A DNA stretch of 64,000 nt from Magnetococcales bacterium (GTDB lineage Bacteria; Pseudomonadota; Magnetococcia; Magnetococcales; UBA8363), in NCBI GenBank assembly GCA_015228815.1, contig JADGCV010000009.1:55679-119678 (forward strand). Reading direction: 5' to 3'. Shown in pieces: positions 1 through 8,808 of the stretch. Position 1 is the stretch's first letter, and every line of letters begins with the position of its first letter. Below the pieces are notes generated by a model that did no database searches, had not been told where the DNA came from, and was given only the letters and a program-made list of their open reading frames with translations. A program made the position numbers and the translations under genes.

Positions 1-74
1 ACCTGGTCGGTGGCATTCAATTCGATTTCGGCAAGGACCAGACCCTGATTTTCTCCGGCGAATTCATCCACAAC
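1..74 (-). pseudogene. Partial second copy of the CYTH-domain gene (at window edge)
   Basis: Bases 1-74 match 1591-1664, inside the complete CYTH gene, with only two mismatches (positions 10 and 45). Read on the minus strand they encode the VVDEFAGEN...LAEIELN stretch, the C-terminal half of the domain. Similarity stops abruptly after base 74, so the 5' half of this copy is missing here. The copy continues past the left edge, where an intact apaH may follow. This is one side of a tandem duplication whose other side is at 1353-1961. Confidence 0.75.
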
Positions 75-95
75 TCCGCTGAATGTCAACACGCC

Positions 96-893
96 CTAAA
101 ACAAACTGCGTTGCTCATTCTGATCTAATCTTAATACACCGATCAGGAGCCATGTTTTTGGATAGTGGGAGTGGGTCCCCATTACAAAGGCCATTCCTTT
201 TTCTGGGTATTCTTCCCCAAATGTTCGCTTAAGATTCGTGAGTGCTTTTTCTTCCCCATAATTTCTTCTCCAATTATAAAAAGTTGCCGACGTCTCCCAA
301 TCCAAACATTGGTGGTCATGTGACCGACCACGGGTAGTGTACTGGTAATAAAACTCATAGGGGCAGGGCTCTAATGCCTTTTTTTCCTCCGTGAAACCAG
401 ACAGATCAAGCTCAAATTGTCTGACTGCGCTTTCGTAAGCAGTCTGTTCAGATTTAATCTGTTCCTGTGTTTTCTTTGTCCACGAAAATACTGGATTTTC
501 TGGACGAATCAATGCCAAGGATTGTTGCCTTTCTTCCGCTTCACTGGTCGTGGCCAACAGGAGCGGTTGTAAAAAGGATGCCCGATGTTGTGGTTTCATT
601 TCTTTTTCTGGACGAACAGTTTCCTCGTTGATACGCCGGCTCTCAGCCCTATTGTCCTTTCGTGGAACTTGCCACTCATATGAAACCCATTGCCAACGTT
701 TAAATTTTTTCTCATCCTGCATGAAACGGAACCGGACTGGATACTGCCTGCGCCAGATTTTTTCCTCTGTGACACCGGCGCAACACACAAGTTCACTGTG
801 ACGTTTGCCCAAATGCGGCAGTGCTTTGGCAAGGATCAAAACCCGTTCGGTTCCGGATTTCTGAATGTTTTCCATTGGCATTACGATTTTCAA
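96..893 (-). CDS. Hypothetical protein paired with DUF488
   Basis: The 265-residue product has a conserved-looking N-terminus (RVLILAKALPHLGKR...ELVCCAGVTEE...WRRQYPVRFRF) of the kind found in small proteins encoded beside DUF488 genes. The rest is charged and has no membrane segment or catalytic motif I recognise. Its start lies inside the 3' end of the DUF488 gene (about 100 bp overlap), so the two are probably co-translated. Met7 is an alternative start. The pair sits exactly where the CYTH/apaH locus is broken, so it probably arrived by transfer. Function unknown. Confidence 0.6.
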   Translation of the reverse strand: MKIVMPMENIQKSGTERVLILAKALPHLGKRHSELVCCAGVTEEKIWRRQYPVRFRFMQDEKKFKRWQWVSYEWQVPRKDNRAESRRINEETVRPEKEMKPQHRASFLQPLLLATTSEAEERQQSLALIRPENPVFSWTKKTQEQIKSEQTAYESAVRQFELDLSGFTEEKKALEPCPYEFYYQYTTRGRSHDHQCLDWETSATFYNWRRNYGEEKALTNLKRTFGEEYPEKGMAFVMGTHSHYPKTWLLIGVLRLDQNEQRSLF

Positions 894-1335
894 CTCCGAT
901 ATTCTTCACAACCAAGTTCCATCCTTCCTTTAATTTAGCAGCAACAACGGAGCGATGACAAGACCTTGGATCTCTTTCATAGCAGAGCAGGCAACTTGTA
1001 GCGTCAGATGCGAGGGCTGCTGCCCTATTCAAGTCATGGAGCGCTACCGTGGATGCCATGTGATGCAGGAAAATTTCCCTGAACAGGTCCATTTTGCCTG
1101 TGCGAGCCGCTTCCCTGCCCTCTTTTGGGTCTCCGAGTCCACGCAAATGCACGTACCGGATACCATGTTCAAGAAGCGAATCGGTGAGCACTTTTTTGGA
1201 AAATCCTTTTCGCCTTGAAATCGGTACCTCGCGAACATCGATAAGGCAGGCAATGTGTTTTGCCTTTAAGGTGAAAATAAAATCTTCCTGGTTTGCTCCT
1301 TCATATCCGATCGTGAATATCTGATTTACAGACAT
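793..1335 (-). CDS. DUF488 family protein
   Basis: The product shows the DUF488 signatures in order: an N-terminal TIGYEG, then LIDVREVPISRRKGFSK, then CYERDPRSCHRSVVA near residue 120. Family members are small cytosolic proteins of unclear function, often in accessory regions. I chose the ATG at 1335 because an AAGG-type ribosome site lies just upstream. An upstream start at 1359 is also open. The last 35 or so residues overlap the next gene and lie beyond the conserved core. Confidence 0.8.
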   Translation of the reverse strand: MSVNQIFTIGYEGANQEDFIFTLKAKHIACLIDVREVPISRRKGFSKKVLTDSLLEHGIRYVHLRGLGDPKEGREAARTGKMDLFREIFLHHMASTVALHDLNRAAALASDATSCLLCYERDPRSCHRSVVAAKLKEGWNLVVKNIGVENRNANGKHSEIRNRTGFDPCQSTAAFGQTSQ

Positions 1336-1352
1336 GGATTGTTCTACCTTTA

Positions 1353-1484
1353 ATTGCATGGATTACAATAGAAATTATCGGGGCCCAGCAGCCGGTCCTG
1401 CCCGGGCGAGAACGACAGGACCTCAAGCAATTGCCGCAGCGAGGCCAGACACCCATGGACATCACCGATCGCATAGACCGCCAT
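1353..1484 (-). pseudogene. apaH: Truncated 5' fragment of apaH
   Basis: An ATG four bases after the CYTH stop opens a frame starting [20 protein letters not shown], the N-terminal metallophosphatase motif (GDVHG) of diadenosine-tetraphosphatase ApaH. Homology continues to about [10 protein letters not shown] and then stops. The frame terminates after 43 codons, against roughly 270 in a full protein. The break coincides with the insertion of the DUF488 gene pair. The fragment has lost most of the catalytic residues and cannot be functional. An intact copy may lie left of the window. Confidence 0.75.
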
Positions 1485-1487
1485 GGT

Positions 1488-1961
1488 TTATTTCCTTTCC
1501 CAGCGGCAAAAGGGGTGAATTGTGAGGTTGGCGTTGAAATAACGCGGGTCGCTTGAAATTTCCGCGCCAAGCCAGGGCGGAAAGGGAAAAACCTGGTCGA
1601 TGGCATTCAATTCGATTTCGGCAAGGACCAGACCTTGATTTTCTCCGGCGAATTCATCCACAACCCAGAGCATCCCTTCGTGGACAAGAGTAAATCGCTG
1701 TTTTTCAATCAATGGTCTGAAACAAAGACGACCCAGCATGTCCAGCGCGTCGTCATGGGGGATGGCATATTCAAATTCATGCTTGCGGTTGTCCCTGGTG
1801 CGTCCCTTGATGGTCAAGGTTCCCCGTTCACCCGCGATACGGACGCGGACCACCCGGTCCTTGTCGGTGGAGAGGAATCCTTGAATGACCCGGATCGAAG
1901 TGGCTCCGTCGCGCCATTCATCCCCGGTTACCAGAAAACGACGTTCGATTTCAATGGCCAT
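1488..1961 (-). CDS. CYTH-domain protein (inorganic triphosphatase-like)
   Basis: The 157-residue product begins MAIEIERRFLV, the ExExK-type motif (EIERR) of the CYTH triphosphate-tunnel superfamily. It continues with RVRI...LTIKGR and EIELN strands that supply the basic and acidic tunnel residues. Bacterial single-domain members usually hydrolyse inorganic triphosphate, and a few are class IV adenylate cyclases. It lies 18 bp downstream of the kinase-like gene and 4 bp before the apaH fragment, so it was probably part of an operon with apaH before the duplication. Confidence 0.85.
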   Translation of the reverse strand: MAIEIERRFLVTGDEWRDGATSIRVIQGFLSTDKDRVVRVRIAGERGTLTIKGRTRDNRKHEFEYAIPHDDALDMLGRLCFRPLIEKQRFTLVHEGMLWVVDEFAGENQGLVLAEIELNAIDQVFPFPPWLGAEISSDPRYFNANLTIHPFCRWERK

Positions 1962-1979
1962 CGCCTGGGTTTCCTGGAA

Positions 1980-2726
1980 TCATGGCAGTAAATCATGGGG
2001 CCATGGACCATCTTCCTCGATCGATTCATTTCCGGCGACCAGTGCCGCAAACGAGAGAAGGTTTTTGCGGGCACTGCCCAGGGGATAGTGGAAGGCATCC
2101 CAGTTGTCGCCGTCGCCCGAATCGTAGGAGACGAGAATATGTCGGAATTTCCAGGCTTCCCGCAGTTCCAGGTAGGCGCTGACGGTGCCGTGCTCGATGT
2201 CTTCCAGGTCCTTGAGGGACAAATATTTCTTGCGGCTCGCGGTCCGTCGCAGCAGTTTTCGCCGTTGCACTTCCCGAACGAATCCGTTCAAATCGACCCG
2301 ACGCTCGGAAGCGCGCAGAAACAGGATTTCTTCCCGTGACAGGGGCGACAGAAAAATGGGAATGTGCGGAAATTGGTTGAGAATCCCTTCATCCCACAGT
2401 TTGGCCGGGACAAAGGGATTGCCTTCATAATAGGGAATGTCACCCGCGTCGAGAATTTCCTGGATCTGTTTGATTTCCAATGCCTGAAGATGACCTCGGA
2501 CGTCGGCGACCACATATCCGTCCTTGAAGCGCATCGCCTCGAGTTCCATGCGGGATCGAAAGTGATAATCGACGCCGTCGTCTTCCCCAGGATTGGGACT
2601 GCGATCGTTGAAAAGAACCAAACGTCTGAATCGCGCTGCTGTTTCGGGATAGAACCGGCGGAAGGCGGCAAACAGAGGCCGTTTACCTACACAACCGGGT
2701 CCTGCCAAAATGACCATTTTACTCAT
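1980..2726 (-). CDS. Guanylate-kinase-like P-loop protein
   Basis: The product (248 aa) starts MSKMVILAGPGCVGK, a P-loop resembling guanylate kinase. It has a following GVDYHFRS segment like the GMP-binding region and a GDIPYYEGN stretch where guanylate kinases have a similar E-G substrate motif. The C-terminal third is atypical, so the substrate may not be GMP. An AGGAGC site six bases upstream supports the start at 2726. It precedes the CYTH gene in the same direction. Confidence 0.65.
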   Translation of the reverse strand: MSKMVILAGPGCVGKRPLFAAFRRFYPETAARFRRLVLFNDRSPNPGEDDGVDYHFRSRMELEAMRFKDGYVVADVRGHLQALEIKQIQEILDAGDIPYYEGNPFVPAKLWDEGILNQFPHIPIFLSPLSREEILFLRASERRVDLNGFVREVQRRKLLRRTASRKKYLSLKDLEDIEHGTVSAYLELREAWKFRHILVSYDSGDGDNWDAFHYPLGSARKNLLSFAALVAGNESIEEDGPWPHDLLP

Positions 2727-2775
2727 GATGCGCTCCTGTCGGGGCGGAGGATTCGGGGTATCTTGTATCGAAAAA

Positions 2776-2850
2776 ACAAACTATTGACAAAGAAAAAAGG
2801 GGTTCCCGCTTTCGCGGGAATGACAGGGAATTGCCCCCAGGGCTTTTGAT
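2776..2850 (+). repeat. Degenerate copy of dispersed repeat with hairpin
   Basis: The segment contains TATTGACAAAGAAAAAAGGGG followed by GGAATTGCCCCCAGGG and CTTTTGAT, a diverged form of the dispersed family seen at 10.4, 18.0, 45.5, 56.3 and 63.9 kb. It embeds a hairpin with arms TTCCCGC (2803-2809) and GCGGGAA (2814-2820). It lies downstream of the CBS gene and upstream of the kinase-like gene, where the hairpin could act in transcription termination. Confidence 0.6.
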
Positions 2851-2959
2851 GTTGACTTGTATATTTCCCGGAAGGGGTTCGGGGATGCAATCCCCAAGAT
2901 TGTTATTTTGACGTTCTGCCTGAGTGGCATCATGTTCGTCCGTGTGCGGAAATGATCGC

Positions 2960-3421
2960 TTACGAGTCCGCGATCCCCAGTTCCTTCTGGAAAATGGCTT
3001 TGTGAATGTCGCCCAGGCTGATGATCCCGGCAAGAATGTCCCCTTTTTCGACCACGGGGATGCGGCGGATTTTGTGCAGGGCCATCTGGGTCGCCGCCTT
3101 CATGATGGGGTCCTCGGGGGAGGCGGAAAAAACACGCGAGGTCATCAGCGCTCCGACCGTCTTGTTCAAAACCGCATGGTAGGATTTTTCCATCCCTTCA
3201 AAATCGCGGGCGCGGATCGGATCGTGGAGGAATTCGGAATAACTGGGGAGCAGGGCGTTGAGAATGTCCTTTTCGGAGATGACCCCGAGGAGATGATTTC
3301 CCTCATCGATCACCGGCAGACCGCTGATCCTGTTGGTGCAAATGATGTTGGCCACATCGCGGATGGTATCATCCTTCTTGACGGTACGAATGTTGCGGGT
3401 CATGACATCCTTGACAAGCAT
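2960..3421 (-). CDS. Tandem CBS-domain protein
   Basis: The 153-residue protein consists of two CBS motifs. The first begins VKDVMTRNIRTVKKDDTI and ends GVISEKDILNAL. The second begins VGALMTSRVFSASPEDPI and ends AGIISLGDIHKAIF. Such stand-alone pairs bind adenosine nucleotides and regulate partner enzymes or act as energy sensors. The start is supported by AAGGAG seven bases upstream. It is monocistronic here, so no partner can be named. Confidence 0.9.
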   Translation of the reverse strand: MLVKDVMTRNIRTVKKDDTIRDVANIICTNRISGLPVIDEGNHLLGVISEKDILNALLPSYSEFLHDPIRARDFEGMEKSYHAVLNKTVGALMTSRVFSASPEDPIMKAATQMALHKIRRIPVVEKGDILAGIISLGDIHKAIFQKELGIADS

Positions 3422-3602
3422 GGAAGTACTCCTTCGGTTGACGGTTTATTGGCATTGATTTTCATGGAAATCGGATCGTTCGCTGTCCGATCGATGTCAC
3501 CCGGCCTTTAAGATGTGGCGGCGTGCCGGACCGAAAGGGGATATGTCTTCCAGGGCCACCTCCACGTCCACCAGGGATGGAGTGTACGCAAAAAGAAAAT
3601 TT

Positions 3603-4070
3603 TCAAAAAGGGTTGAATGTGTCCAACGTTCTTGTTTGTCGTTCCATGACCACCGCATCCTCCGGTCCAACGAGATCGGGATAGTAGCCCTTCCGTATGC
3701 CAATTTCCTGAAACCCAAGGCGTGCATAAAGATTTCTTGCGGGGTGGTTGGAAGATCGCACTTCGAGGATCAGTGCCCGGGCCTTGGATTGGCGGGCATG
3801 TTCGACCAGTTCGGACAGCAACGACCGGGCGATGCCCTGGCCGCGGGCGTCGGGGTCCACCTTGATGGCCAGAAGATGCCATTCATCGTGAAAGCGGCGG
3901 GCGATCATGAAGGCCAGCAGTTCCATTCGGTCATTCAACACCACCCGGTTGAATGAGTTCAGGCGCAATTCCTCGCGAAACATGGAATCGGTCCAAGGGC
4001 GCGGGTTGGCGATCTGGTCGAGTCGGGTCACCGCCGCAAGATCCGTTTCCACCATGGACCTGAAAATCAT
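3603..4070 (-). CDS. rimI: Ribosomal-protein-alanine N-acetyltransferase RimI
   Basis: This is a 155-residue GNAT acetyltransferase. The acetyl-CoA-binding motif is DPDARGQGIARSLLSELV (around residues 75-95), followed by the RSSNHPARNLYARLGFQEIGIRKGYY stretch typical of RimI. It would acetylate the N-terminus of ribosomal protein S18 or similar substrates. It starts 12 bp after tsaB, the usual tsaB-rimI arrangement, which supports the assignment over a generic GNAT. Confidence 0.88.
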   Translation of the reverse strand: MIFRSMVETDLAAVTRLDQIANPRPWTDSMFREELRLNSFNRVVLNDRMELLAFMIARRFHDEWHLLAIKVDPDARGQGIARSLLSELVEHARQSKARALILEVRSSNHPARNLYARLGFQEIGIRKGYYPDLVGPEDAVVMERQTRTLDTFNPF

Positions 4071-4082
4071 GCGGTTGGTTCC

Positions 4083-4784
4083 TTAGTGATTCATGACCGC
4101 CTGGGGCGGGCGGAGGTAAAGGGGTTCGAGTTCAAGCGAACCGGGGTAGCGGGTTGGGCAGGCGTGGTGCAGACCACGGCAACCAAGGAGTCCGGGACCG
4201 GGCTGAACAAAAGGGGTCTCCGGCATCAGAAAACGGGGTCCCAGGGCGGCCTGAAGGGGGATGCGACATCCATCGAGGCCGGGACCGCAGCAGAAAACTG
4301 GTTCATCGAAAAAGGTGGCCGCCAGCAAGGATGGGACCAGGGCCTCGATCGACCCCATGGCCGGGGGAAGGACGCAATCGAGTCGATCGCCATCACGACG
4401 ATACAGGGCATGAAAAAGTAATGAACCCCCGGCATCCTTCAAAGACAGCACCAACCCGTGCGTCAACCCGGTCGCGGTCGCGGCCAGTTCCAGGGTGGAG
4501 ATGCCAGCGATGGGCAGAGAATGGACCAGGGCGATCCCCTTGGCCAGACCCAGGGCGATCCGCAAACCGGTAAACGAGCCGGGACCCAGGGTGACGGCGA
4601 GAAGTCCTAAGTCGGCGAAGGAGCATCCGTGCCGTTCGAGAAGGGTGGCCACCTCGGTCGGGAGGGTGACCCCGAAACCGGATCCTTCGGCAAATCGGAC
4701 CTCTTCGACAATCCGGTCCTCTTCCAGGAGGGCGACGCCTCCTTCGGGACCCGAACCATCGACGGCCAGGGTGCGTTCGCGCAT
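4083..4784 (-). CDS. tsaB: tRNA threonylcarbamoyladenosine biosynthesis protein TsaB
   Basis: The protein has the TsaB signature: the N-terminal ASKHA strand TLAVDGSG, then VTLGPGSFTGLRIALGLAKGIAL around residues 65-90, and GISTLELAA. TsaB is the scaffold partner of TsaD in making t6A37 on ANN-decoding tRNAs. I prefer the ATG at 4784 (MRERTLAVDGSG) with GGGGATCC upstream. The longer open frame to 4892 would overlap the preceding gene and adds residues unlike TsaB. The length of about 233 residues is normal for the family. Confidence 0.9.
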   Translation of the reverse strand: MRERTLAVDGSGPEGGVALLEEDRIVEEVRFAEGSGFGVTLPTEVATLLERHGCSFADLGLLAVTLGPGSFTGLRIALGLAKGIALVHSLPIAGISTLELAATATGLTHGLVLSLKDAGGSLLFHALYRRDGDRLDCVLPPAMGSIEALVPSLLAATFFDEPVFCCGPGLDGCRIPLQAALGPRFLMPETPFVQPGPGLLGCRGLHHACPTRYPGSLELEPLYLRPPQAVMNH

Positions 4785-4809
4785 GAATCGGATCCCCGTC
4801 GGAAAAGCC

Positions 4810-5517
4810 TTACTGGGCACCGCCAACCGGCCTGGGAACGTGGTGGCCCATTTTTTCCATGGCGAAGAGGATGATTGCCACGGCATTTTCATCGGAGACC
4901 TTGTCGGTATTGACGACCAGGTCGGAATATCTGAGATTGTTCGGGAACTGTTTATAAAAATCTCTCAGGAATTCGGCGCGTTCCCGGGTCCTGTCGGCGA
5001 TGATCCGTTTGGCCTCGTCGATGGTGACGTTTTCCCGTTTGGAAACCCTTTTGGCGCATGGTTCCAGGGAGCCTTCGATGCGGACCCGGAATACATTGGG
5101 CCTGTTGGCCAGGATCAGATGGGCGCCGCGACCGAGGATGACGCCACCGGTGCTGGCGATGGCATAGACGGTTTGCGTCAGGCGGCGATGGTACTCCGCC
5201 TTGGAAAAACTTCCCTTGAGGATCAGGTCGCTGATCCAGTGTTCCAGGATGCTGGGATAGCGCTCATCCATCAGGTCCATGAGGTGTTTGTCGGTCTTGG
5301 CCTCCTTGATGATGTCGTCCACCATCGAATAGCCGTAGCATGGAATTCCCAGTTGTTGGGCCAGGAGTTCCGCAATGTGCCCACCCCCGGCCCCGACATC
5401 TCGGGAGACGGTGACGACGGGACATTTTTTTTCGTTGTCACATTCCTTGACACGGTTTTTGTCGAAGATGACCGAACGTGTCAAGCCACTGATTGCGACG
5501 ATTCCGCTCATCGTCAT
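4810..5517 (-). CDS. Cytidylate-kinase-like family protein
   Basis: The 235-residue product has an unusual N-terminal extension, then VVTVSRDVGAGGGHIAELLAQQLGIPCY, a P-loop variant of the cytidylate-kinase-like family. GGVILGRGAHLILA and REN-rich lid residues (SKRENVTIDEAKRII) follow. It is not canonical Cmk, which is shorter at the N-terminus and carries GPSGSGKGT. A GGGAGC site precedes the start. It lies 25 bp upstream of tsaB in the same direction and may be co-transcribed. Confidence 0.75.
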   Translation of the reverse strand: MTMSGIVAISGLTRSVIFDKNRVKECDNEKKCPVVTVSRDVGAGGGHIAELLAQQLGIPCYGYSMVDDIIKEAKTDKHLMDLMDERYPSILEHWISDLILKGSFSKAEYHRRLTQTVYAIASTGGVILGRGAHLILANRPNVFRVRIEGSLEPCAKRVSKRENVTIDEAKRIIADRTRERAEFLRDFYKQFPNNLRYSDLVVNTDKVSDENAVAIILFAMEKMGHHVPRPVGGAQ

Positions 5518-5731
5518 GCTCCCGAAAAAAAGGTGTTTTTTATTTTTATCCGGTTGCCTTGTTACCTTCCCATACTACCAATGATGGATCCGTGTGGTCA
5601 ATTTGTAACCGGAGAACAAAAAAATTAAATATAAACGACTCTTGTATGGAAAGGAGCCGATAAACTCCGGCGGGATGGCCGTGTTTTTCAGGCATCGGGA
5701 AGATCCGGGCTGCGGGAAGGAGTGTCAGCTG

Positions 5732-7663
5732 TCATGAGAAGAAACGGCGGACCGCCTCCCGGTCGCGGGTCAGAGGGGATGGCGGGAGTCCGTCGAGGAA
5801 GCGGCGACCGTACCATTTGTCAACCATGCGCCGGTCGAGGACTGTGAGAACTCCCCGGTCTCCGCGGCGTCTGAGGAGTCGGCCCAATCCCTGTTTCAGG
5901 GTCAGGATCGCCTTGGGGATGTAGAGTTCCTTGAAGGGGTTGACCGACTGCGATTCAAGCCAGCGGCTTTTGGCGGCGATCAGGGGATCGCCCGGCGATG
6001 CGAAGGGGAGGCGGTCGATCACCACCATGGACAGCGATTCTCCGGGGACATCGACCCCTTCCCAGAAACTGGCCAATCCCAACAAGACCGAGGCGACATC
6101 CGCCACGAAACGGCGCAACAGGACCCCATTGGGCTGGGTTCCCTGGACCAGAAGGGGAAAACGGGTGCGTCCGCGGATTCCCTCGTACACGAGGTCCAGC
6201 ATGCGCTGCGAGGTGAAAAGGACCATGGCCCGTCCCCCCGAAAGTTCGAGCAGTTGCAGAATTTCCTCGATGGCGGTGGCGGGAAAGCGGTCATGGGTGG
6301 GTTCGGGGATTTCTCTGGGGACGTAGAGAAGGGTTCGATGGGCATGATCGAACGGGGAATCGAGGCGTTTGGCGATCATTTCCGCGGCTTCCAGGCCCAG
6401 TTGTCGGGCGAAGAAGTGAAATCCTTCGGCGCCTGGGCCGGTGGCGAGGGTCGCCGAGGTGAAGACATGACAGTCGGCGGCGGGGAACAAAAGTTCGCGC
6501 AGGGTGGGACCCGTTTCGAGGGGGGATGCGGAAATGGAAACGAAATGTCCCCGGGTTTCGAACCATTGGACCCGTCCCGGATCTTGCAGCACCCGGATTC
6601 GTCCCGACATCTCAAGCAGTTCCGCCGCGCGTCGCCTGCACGGGCCAAGACTGGTCGCCCGGGGGAGAAGGGGTTCGAGAACGTCCATCAGTCGATGCAG
6701 CGCCGCTTCCAGGGCAACCATCGCCCGTCCGGGGGTCTGGTTCATGGCCTCGGGGGGCAGACCGCCGCGGCTGTTTTCCTCCGGGAAGGCGCGCCTGAGC
6801 TCGATTGCCGCCTGTTTCAGGGTTTCGATGGCGGTATTCATTTCCTCGTCCGATACCCCCGCCACGGTCGTTTGTTCGTTCAGATCGCGCAGGAGTTCCT
6901 GAATCTGGCCGTTGGAGATTTCCCATCCGAAAAAGCGGGTGACGATGTCGGGGATGCGATGGGCCTCATCGAAAACGATGACATCGGCCTTGGGAAGGAT
7001 TTCGCCGAAGCCCCCTTCCTTGACCGCCAGGTCGGCAAAGAACAGAAAATGATTGACCACGACCAGTTCCGCTTCCATCGCTTTCTGCCGGGCATGGGCC
7101 AGAAAACAATCCTTGGCGTAAAGGCAGTTGCGTCCGGGACAGACGAGGGTGTCGGCGTGGAGTTGATTCCACAGATCGGGATCGTGTGGTCCTTCGTGGC
7201 AATCGTCGCGATCGCCACTGGTGGTCTGTTTCAGCCAGCGGTCGATGCCTCCCAGGGCGAACCGTTTTTCCGGGGGGAGGCTGAACGCGGACAGATGCAT
7301 CTGTTGGTGGCGAAAGTGACACAGATAATTGGCCCGTCCCTTGAGAACAGCCACCTTGAAGGGGCGTGACAGAAGTTGGCGGACAAGTTCGATGTCCTTG
7401 CCCACAATCTGGTCCTGCAACGCCCGGGTGGCGGTCGAGACGATGACCTTGCGGCCCAGGTGCAACAGCGGCAGCAGATAGGCGAGGGTTTTGCCGGTAC
7501 CGGTTCCCGCCTCCACCAGGAGGGGTTTTTTCAGAGACGCCGCTTCCAGGACCAGGGAGGCCATTTCCTCCTGGGCGGGACGCGGTTCGTAGCCTGTGAT
7601 TTTTTGCGCCAGGCGACTTTCAGGACCGAAAAGCCGATCGATCTGGTTTCGTGGATCCAACAT
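5732..7663 (-). CDS. dinG: DinG-family ATP-dependent helicase
   Basis: This is a superfamily-2, XPD-like helicase of about 643 residues. Motif I is VEAGTGTGKTLAYLLPLL near the N-terminus. An iron-sulphur-cluster cysteine set follows (LVCPGRNCLYAKDCF), then VIVFDEAHRIPDI (DEAH box) and a C-terminal LGLASFWEGVDVPG...GLGRLLRR. DinG unwinds 5'-tailed DNA, R-loops and G-quadruplexes. The ATG at 7663 has GGAGAG six bases upstream and is preferred over the ATG-rich extension to 7687. The gene appears to stand alone. Confidence 0.92.
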   Translation of the reverse strand: MLDPRNQIDRLFGPESRLAQKITGYEPRPAQEEMASLVLEAASLKKPLLVEAGTGTGKTLAYLLPLLHLGRKVIVSTATRALQDQIVGKDIELVRQLLSRPFKVAVLKGRANYLCHFRHQQMHLSAFSLPPEKRFALGGIDRWLKQTTSGDRDDCHEGPHDPDLWNQLHADTLVCPGRNCLYAKDCFLAHARQKAMEAELVVVNHFLFFADLAVKEGGFGEILPKADVIVFDEAHRIPDIVTRFFGWEISNGQIQELLRDLNEQTTVAGVSDEEMNTAIETLKQAAIELRRAFPEENSRGGLPPEAMNQTPGRAMVALEAALHRLMDVLEPLLPRATSLGPCRRRAAELLEMSGRIRVLQDPGRVQWFETRGHFVSISASPLETGPTLRELLFPAADCHVFTSATLATGPGAEGFHFFARQLGLEAAEMIAKRLDSPFDHAHRTLLYVPREIPEPTHDRFPATAIEEILQLLELSGGRAMVLFTSQRMLDLVYEGIRGRTRFPLLVQGTQPNGVLLRRFVADVASVLLGLASFWEGVDVPGESLSMVVIDRLPFASPGDPLIAAKSRWLESQSVNPFKELYIPKAILTLKQGLGRLLRRRGDRGVLTVLDRRMVDKWYGRRFLDGLPPSPLTRDREAVRRFFS

Positions 7664-7755
7664 GTTTTCTCTCCGGATCATGACCAACGGGGTCGAGGAT
7701 AACCGATGCCGTTCGGCAGGACTCGGGAAAAAGTGGTGGGCGGCGAGGGGACCGG

Positions 7756-8808
7756 TCAGATTTTGGCAAGGCCGGTGCCGCGGAGAATGACGACCCGGTC
7801 GGGATGGGGGAGAAACTTTTGGTTGCGCGGGGGCAGGCCGGGAAAGAAACGGCTGAATCGGGTGGCGACGAGGATGTGATCCCAGGGATCCAGTTCAATG
7901 CCGCCAACCGCGACCGTCCGCTCCTGACGCAGGATAAGGTTGCCCGAGACCTGGGTGACGTGGGCGAGCAATCCCTGAAGTTGCCGGAGGCTGGGCACGA
8001 CATGGGTCGTCATCAGGTGTTGGGCGGCCATCTGGGCTTCCTGATGTTCCCGTACCCGGGTGGCGAACCAGTTGAGAAATCCTTGCTCCCGGCGTAACAA
8101 CGGGACCAGCCGTTCCCGATAGATGTCCATGGCCCGGGCGTCATCTTCCTGGGCCAGGGACGATTCGATGGCCTGTCCCGTTTCGAACAATTGTTGATGG
8201 ACCGGTTGCAGCATGCCAAGGAGTTCTTCCAGGACCACGTCGGCGCGGGCGGCCCGGCGACCGACCTCTCCGGCGATCAGCCGTCCGGTCCCCAGTCCGA
8301 AGGGGTGTTCGTCAAGGTTGATGGTCGATTGGCGTTGGACGATCGCCTTGTGAACCCGGGCTGCCCAGGCCAGGTTCCCGACTTCCAGCCGGTCCAATAG
8401 TGGCGTAAGCTCCGGATCGACATCGACATGGGTGGCGGCGATCTGGTTCAGGGCATAGCGCAGACGGTTCAGCGGGGCGTGCATGACCTCGAGGACCGGG
8501 GCCAGACCTGGGACCGATTGTTCGACATGTTTGCGTCCCTCTCCTTCATACCAGGCGCCAAAGGCGTCTTCCGCCGGGTTGGTCAGGAGTTCCAGGACGC
8601 GCCGTTGCTCGACGTCGAGGGTCTGTTGCACCCATTCAAGGTAGGGGGGCCGAACCATTTCCGCCGGCGCCGAATCCGCCGTCGCGCCACTTTCCATCGC
8701 CATCCCGTGCAGACATGACAGCACCACCAGGGCAAGCAACAGCGCAAGCCATCCCCTGCGTCGCCCAAACGCCAAAAACCTGCCGTCGATGTGGCCCCCG
8801 TGGCGCAC
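7756..8808 (-). CDS. Exported helical protein with CZB-like segments
   Basis: The N-terminus has a hydrophobic segment (WLALLLALVVLSCL) that fits a signal peptide or lipoprotein-type signal, so the protein is probably periplasmic. Two segments resemble the chemoreceptor zinc-binding (CZB) fold: YLEWVQQTL...EDAFGAWYEGEG near residues 55-90, and NLAWAARVHKAIVQRQ...EHPFGLGTGRL near 145-180. The zinc-binding cysteine expected before the FGxW-type motif is absent in both. The C-terminal third is helical and unassigned. No pathway can be named. Confidence 0.5.
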   Translation of the reverse strand: MRHGGHIDGRFLAFGRRRGWLALLLALVVLSCLHGMAMESGATADSAPAEMVRPPYLEWVQQTLDVEQRRVLELLTNPAEDAFGAWYEGEGRKHVEQSVPGLAPVLEVMHAPLNRLRYALNQIAATHVDVDPELTPLLDRLEVGNLAWAARVHKAIVQRQSTINLDEHPFGLGTGRLIAGEVGRRAARADVVLEELLGMLQPVHQQLFETGQAIESSLAQEDDARAMDIYRERLVPLLRREQGFLNWFATRVREHQEAQMAAQHLMTTHVVPSLRQLQGLLAHVTQVSGNLILRQERTVAVGGIELDPWDHILVATRFSRFFPGLPPRNQKFLPHPDRVVILRGTGLAKI

